Assembly: GCA_036732005.1 (NCBI GenBank)
Contig: DAINDF010000001.1
Coordinates: forward strand, 186,001-250,000
Direction: 5' to 3'
Length of the DNA stretch: 64,000 bases
From: UBA1926 sp036732005
GTDB taxonomy: Bacteria > Planctomycetota > Phycisphaerae > Phycisphaerales > UBA1924
Below are positions 60,575 to 64,000 of the stretch, in pieces. Within the stretch, counting starts at the first letter, position 1. Every line of letters begins with the position of its first letter. A program made the translations under genes and the position numbers. The notes under the pieces were generated by a model that had not been told where the DNA came from, did no database searches, and saw nothing but the letters and a program-made list of their open reading frames with translations.

Positions 60575-61554
60575 GACCCGCCGCGGCTCCATCGCCCATC
60601 GGGCTTGATCTCGGATCGCGGGTGATCCGCGCGGCCCAGCTCGACCGCGCGGGCCGCGTGCTCGCGCGGGCCTCGCTGCTCCGCCGCGAGCCCGGCGCCG
60701 CCTACTCGGTTGATGAGTTCCGTCGGCTCCGGGGCGTGCTCTACCGCGCCGGGTTCCGAGGTCGCGACCTGGCCGTCGTCGCCCCGAAGTCGATCATCCA
60801 GCGGACCTCCCTCGACCTTCCACCCCGCTCATCGAACGCCCCGCTGGACGAGATCGCCCGGAGCGAACTGGCGCGGCAAGGCCGGCTCGACCCGGGCGCG
60901 TTCGAGTTCTGCTGGTGGGAGGCCCCGCAGCCGCCGCGTCACACCTCCGGCACGAGGGCCCTGACCACCATGTGCCCTGTCGCGGCGTCCAACGAACTCC
61001 TGGCGATGCCGGAGAGCCTCGGGATGCACCCGATCGTCCTCTTCAGCCCCGGCACCGCCGCGGGCCTCGCGGGCGCGGCCCAGGCGTCCGCGGGCCGCCG
61101 AGTCGCGATGCTCGACCTCGGCTGGAGCGATGCAACCCTGGTCGCCCTCGGGGCGACGGGCATCTACTTCGAGCGGCAACTGAGCGGCTGCGGGCTCGGA
61201 GACGCGATGACCGCGGCCGCCAAGCGGCGCGGCGTGCCCGTCGCGGCCCTCGCCGAAGCGTTCGACACCCCGGGGGGCCCGGTTTCCGCCGACTGGTGCG
61301 ACGCCTATCGCGACCGTGTCGCCGACGAGATGCGCTCCTCGATTGAGTATCTCCGCGGGTGCGACGGATCGCACGAGCCGGAAGAGATCCTCCTTCTGGG
61401 CGGGGGCGCCGGCACGCCGGGCCTCGCCCAGGCGGTCGAGGCCTCCACCGAGACACCGACGCGCCCGGAGACCGGGTCGGGCGACCCCGCCGGCGCGGCG
61501 GCGTTCGCGGCCGCGTCGTTCGCCCGGGTGGCCCGCGTCGAGGAGGCGGCATGA
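60571..61554 (+). CDS. PilM-like actin-fold cytoplasmic assembly protein
   Basis: The 327-residue protein begins PSPIGLDLGSRVIRAAQLDRAGRV, a phosphate-1 loop of the actin/FtsA-like PilM fold, and has later MLDLGWSDATLVALG and LLLGGGAGTPGL loops. PilM binds the N-terminus of PilN and helps set up the pilus platform. The place between GspF and the PilN-like gene supports this. Confidence 0.85.
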   Translation: MRPAAAPSPIGLDLGSRVIRAAQLDRAGRVLARASLLRREPGAAYSVDEFRRLRGVLYRAGFRGRDLAVVAPKSIIQRTSLDLPPRSSNAPLDEIARSELARQGRLDPGAFEFCWWEAPQPPRHTSGTRALTTMCPVAASNELLAMPESLGMHPIVLFSPGTAAGLAGAAQASAGRRVAMLDLGWSDATLVALGATGIYFERQLSGCGLGDAMTAAAKRRGVPVAALAEAFDTPGGPVSADWCDAYRDRVADEMRSSIEYLRGCDGSHEPEEILLLGGGAGTPGLAQAVEASTETPTRPETGSGDPAGAAAFAAASFARVARVEEAA

Positions 61555-62168
61555 TCAACGCCCCCTCCCTCATCCCCGCCCAACGGGTCCTGCGGCGCAA
61601 GCGTCGGGCCAGGACGCGGCTCTGGGCCGCCGCCCTGGGCGCCCTCGCGATCGCCGGGGCCGCGGCATCGGTCGGGGCCCGCGCCTGGCTGCTGGACCGC
61701 GACGGGATCTCAACGGCTGAACTCCAGGCCGCCGAGACCAGGCTGGCTGATCTGACCATGCAGCGTTCGACGCTGCTTCAGGAATGGTCCGCCAACGCCG
61801 CGACGCTCCGCGCCGTCCGGGCCGCCTCGGACCACCCCGATTGGAGCATCCTCCTCGCGTTCGTCGCCAAACTGGGCGCCGACCGCGTGACGCTCGACCT
61901 GTTCAGCCTCGAACCCGCGTCGGGGGCCGAGGGGTTCGATATCCGCGTCGAGGGCGTGGGGCGGACGCAGCAGGATGTCGCCCGCTTCGTCCTGGGGCTG
62001 GAGACCGCGGGTGTCTTCTCTTCCACCCGCCTGGAACGCAGCGGCGCCGAGGAAGCCCGCGACGGCGTGCCCTTCTCCGTCGTCTGCCTCATCAGGCCCG
62101 AACCCCCGGGCGGCGCCGCCGCTCCGACAAGACCGCCCGCGGGCGCGAAGGCGGAGGCGAGCGGATGA
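61551..62168 (+). CDS. PilN-like membrane assembly protein
   Basis: The 205-residue protein has a short cytoplasmic N-terminus with VLRRKRRART, one membrane helix (about 24-45), a coiled coil and a ferredoxin-like outer domain (VTLDLFSLEPASGAEGFDIRVEG). The cytoplasmic segment would bind the PilM-like protein. The gene overlaps both neighbours. Confidence 0.8.
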   Translation: MINAPSLIPAQRVLRRKRRARTRLWAAALGALAIAGAAASVGARAWLLDRDGISTAELQAAETRLADLTMQRSTLLQEWSANAATLRAVRAASDHPDWSILLAFVAKLGADRVTLDLFSLEPASGAEGFDIRVEGVGRTQQDVARFVLGLETAGVFSSTRLERSGAEEARDGVPFSVVCLIRPEPPGGAAAPTRPPAGAKAEASG

Positions 62169-62710
62169 GCACGCGCCGAACCAACCCGCTCCTGGCGATC
62201 GACCTCGGCGGCGCCGCGGGCTCGCTGGCGGTAATCGTGCTGATCGCGCTGCTCGGCGTCCAGCCACTGACGACGATCAAGGCCGAGCGCGAGGCGCGGG
62301 CTGTGCGCGCCTCCGAGATCAAGGCCCAGACCGACACGGTGCTCGGCGAGATCCGCGCTGCCCGGGCCGCGATCGACGAGACCGCCCAGCAGATCGAGAC
62401 CCGCGAGCTCCGCCTCCTCTCCGCCGGCGAGCTCAACGCCAGGATCGCCTCGATGATCGAGCATACCTCAGAGCGTGGGCTCGAGGTCCTCGCGATCAAA
62501 CCGGGCGAACTCGTGCGGGGCGAGCTGCACGGGCGGGTCCCGATCGAGACCGCCCTCTTTGGCCCGCTCCCCGAAGTGGTCCGCTATCTCCATGAACTCC
62601 GGACCCGGTCGCGCGACCTCATCGTCCGCCGGATCCATATCCGCCCCGCCCCCGAGCCCGGCCAGGTCGTCGCGGGCCTCGGCACAGACTGGCTGACCCG
62701 GGCAGACTGA
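62165..62710 (+). CDS. PilO-like membrane assembly protein
   Basis: The 181-residue protein has one membrane helix (about 14-34), a coiled coil (about 38-85) and a small outer domain with ELVRGELHGRVPIETALFGPLPEVVRYLHEL, which is the PilO-type pattern. PilN and PilO form a heterodimer that aligns the pilus base with the secretin. It overlaps the PilN-like gene by ATGA. Confidence 0.82.
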   Translation: MSTRRTNPLLAIDLGGAAGSLAVIVLIALLGVQPLTTIKAEREARAVRASEIKAQTDTVLGEIRAARAAIDETAQQIETRELRLLSAGELNARIASMIEHTSERGLEVLAIKPGELVRGELHGRVPIETALFGPLPEVVRYLHELRTRSRDLIVRRIHIRPAPEPGQVVAGLGTDWLTRAD

Positions 62711-62776
62711 CCCGCCATCGCACCGGCCCACCGGAATCGGTGGCCCCGGAGCGGTCTGAATCGGACATCCCCTCGT

Positions 62777-63313
62777 ATGGGGCTGCCGATCAAACGAATC
62801 GTGCTTCTCGGTCTCGCGGGTCTCGGGGGGACCGCGCTGCTCGTCGACCGCACGGTGCTCTCCTCCGCGACCGCCGCGACGGAGAGCCTGACCGGCCTGG
62901 TCGAGCAGGTCCAGTCCGCCCAGAACATCGCCGCCGCGCTCGACAGCGGCGATCCGATGGCGATCCAGGGGCTCCTCGAGTCGCTGGTGAACGACCAAGG
63001 CGCCGATCCCAACCAGGTGCCCACCGGGCTGTTCGGGCTCGCGGAGATGGCCCTCTCGGCCGCTCAACCGGACCAGGGCACGCCCGCACAGGACGCCTCG
63101 GGCGTCACGCCCCGAGGCGAGCCCGGGGTCGGCGTGGGCCTGCCCCGTGTCTCGATCGTTCTGACCACCCCGAACGGTGGGCTCGCCGTCGTCAACGGCC
63201 AACCCATGCGGGAAGGCCAGCACGCCCACGGCCTCCGCCTGGTGCGCGTCGAGGAGGACGCGGTGCTGGTCGACGCCGGCCGGGGCCCGCGGCGCGTGGC
63301 GATTCGGCCCTGA
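62777..63313 (+). CDS. GspB/PilP-like periplasmic protein with N-terminal membrane anchor
   Basis: The 178-residue protein has an N-terminal helix (about 7-23), an Ala/Gln-rich linker, and a C-terminal domain about 125-178 (VSIVLTTPNGGLAVVNGQPM, GLRLVRVEEDAVLVDAG), matching the GspB C-terminal/PilP-type fold. Such proteins link the inner-membrane platform to the secretin. The gene is 66 bp downstream of the PilO-like gene. Confidence 0.78.
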   Translation: MGLPIKRIVLLGLAGLGGTALLVDRTVLSSATAATESLTGLVEQVQSAQNIAAALDSGDPMAIQGLLESLVNDQGADPNQVPTGLFGLAEMALSAAQPDQGTPAQDASGVTPRGEPGVGVGLPRVSIVLTTPNGGLAVVNGQPMREGQHAHGLRLVRVEEDAVLVDAGRGPRRVAIRP

Positions 63314-63354
63314 GTGCGCGGCCCGGTCCGTTTGTGCGGGCTGACCGAGAGAAG

Positions 63355-63375
63355 CCGGGGCGATTGAGGCCCCGG
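63355..63375 (+). terminator. stem-loop before the major pseudopilin gene
   Basis: CCGGGGC (63355-63361) pairs with GCCCCGG (63369-63375) around a 7-base loop in the 152-bp gap before the pseudopilin gene. No T-run follows. It may protect the 5' end of a separate, more abundant pseudopilin mRNA. Confidence 0.35.
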
Positions 63376-63465
63376 AGTGGTCACCCCGCCCCAAGGGATG
63401 GTCGAAGAAAGACCGGTCGGAAGTTCGAGGCATTCCAATCTTCCCTTGATACCGAGAGGCCCCCG

Positions 63466-63936
63466 ATGTTCAGCATCACCCGCAGCCGCCGAGCGTTCAG
63501 TCTGGTCGAACTCGTCATTGTCGTCGTGATCCTCGGGATTATCGGCGCAATCGCGATCCCGCGCATGAGCCGCGGCGCCTCGGGCGCCGGCGAGAGCGCC
63601 CTGATCGCCGATCTCGCGGCCCTGCGGAACGCGATCGAGCTCTACAAGGCCGAGCACGGCGGGACGCTCCCCACCGCGGCCGCGATCGAGGCCCAGCTGA
63701 CGACCTATTCGAGCTCCGCCGGCGCGACCCAGGCGACCCCGGACTCGACCTATGTCTACGGGCCCTATCTGCACGCGATCCCGGCGATCAAGGTCGGCGC
63801 CCGCAAGGGCTCCAACGGCATCGCCGCCGCCGACGCCGCCGGCATCGGCTGGCTCTACAACGAGACCACCGGCAAGATCATCGCCAACTCGACCGCGACC
63901 TCGTCCGACGGTGTGACCACCTACGACGAGTTCTGA
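63466..63936 (+). CDS. GspG-like major pseudopilin
   Basis: The 156-residue protein has a basic leader and the N-methylation motif RRA/FSLVELVIVVVILG, with cleavage expected after A10 and Glu at +5. Alanine rather than glycine at -1 is acceptable to most prepilin peptidases. The following domain with LIADLAALRNAIELYKAEHGG is GspG-like. It follows the platform genes, the usual place for the major pseudopilin. Confidence 0.9.
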   Translation: MFSITRSRRAFSLVELVIVVVILGIIGAIAIPRMSRGASGAGESALIADLAALRNAIELYKAEHGGTLPTAAAIEAQLTTYSSSAGATQATPDSTYVYGPYLHAIPAIKVGARKGSNGIAAADAAGIGWLYNETTGKIIANSTATSSDGVTTYDEF

Positions 63937-63948
63937 TCCGAGCCCGGC

Positions 63949-64000
63949 ATGCCGAACGGCTCCGACGCCATCAACGCACTCGGAACACGGGCTCGGCGGG
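63949..64000 (+). CDS. start of a likely further pseudopilin (3' end outside window)
   Basis: An ATG at 63949 opens MPNGSDAINALGTRARRG, and the frame is open to the window edge. A short leader ending in RARRG is what precedes the FTLxE segment of prepilins, and the gene lies 12 bp after the major pseudopilin. The hydrophobic helix lies beyond the window, so this is provisional. Confidence 0.5.
   Translation, partial: MPNGSDAINALGTRARR

Overview
This window is GC-rich DNA from a bacterium that looks like a planctomycete, most likely of the Phycisphaerae. The reasons are a C-terminal planctomycete-style dockerin protein (43184-43882), ECF sigma factors beside membrane partners with DUF1559/H-X9-DG-like domains, an elongated ribosomal protein L35, a Tad pilus locus, and a class II KDO-8-phosphate synthase. 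This is inference from gene content; no 16S gene is present.

The left third (1 to about 19,560) is a mobile genomic island. It carries an excisionase-like fragment, an ArdC-like antirestriction protein, and a MobF (TrwC-type) relaxase with an intact HxHxH centre but a decayed helicase half. A VirD4/TraD-type ATPase, a multi-pass membrane protein and an exported coiled-coil protein follow. After a divergent pair of orphan genes and a 1.6-kb gene-poor stretch comes cargo: a HipBA module, a XRE-ImmA/PIN pair, and a four-gene antiphage operon. That operon is a complete CBASS system of the E2-only (short type II) kind: a DUF2188-like small protein, an HNH-SAVED effector (Cap5), a CD-NTase, and an E2-like enzyme with a SEC-C zinc tail. 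The island ends inside a tRNA-Gly(CCC) gene cut in its anticodon arm at about 19,562. Only the 5' half of the tRNA remains there, which marks one attachment site; the other end lies outside the window.

The rest is chromosomal. 19842-24439 holds a large MscS-type channel and a CorA-type transporter. 24442-36595 is a complete-looking Tad (Flp) pilus locus in two divergent halves: rcpC-rcpA-tadZ-tadA-tadB-tadC-lipoprotein-tadD on the minus strand, and flp, tadV, tadE and tadG on the plus strand. A 10-N assembly gap lies just after flp. 36692-43882 carries a site-2 protease, rplT/rpmI, two ECF sigma modules, kdsA and a dockerin-type secreted protein. 44089-49712 has an OPT transporter, a CPA2/Kef antiporter, an exported unknown protein and tRNA-Pro(GGG). 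49881-55368 has pyrC, gapA, a CheW-like protein and an EboC/EboF-like pair.

55521-64000 is one long plus-strand operon. It starts with a sensor histidine kinase and a STAS protein, then continues into type II secretion/type IV pilus-like genes: GspE/PilB, GspF/PilC, PilM-, PilN- and PilO-like proteins, a GspB/PilP-like protein, a GspG-like major pseudopilin, and the start of another likely pseudopilin at the window edge. Many neighbours overlap by ATGA or GTGA, indicating translational coupling.
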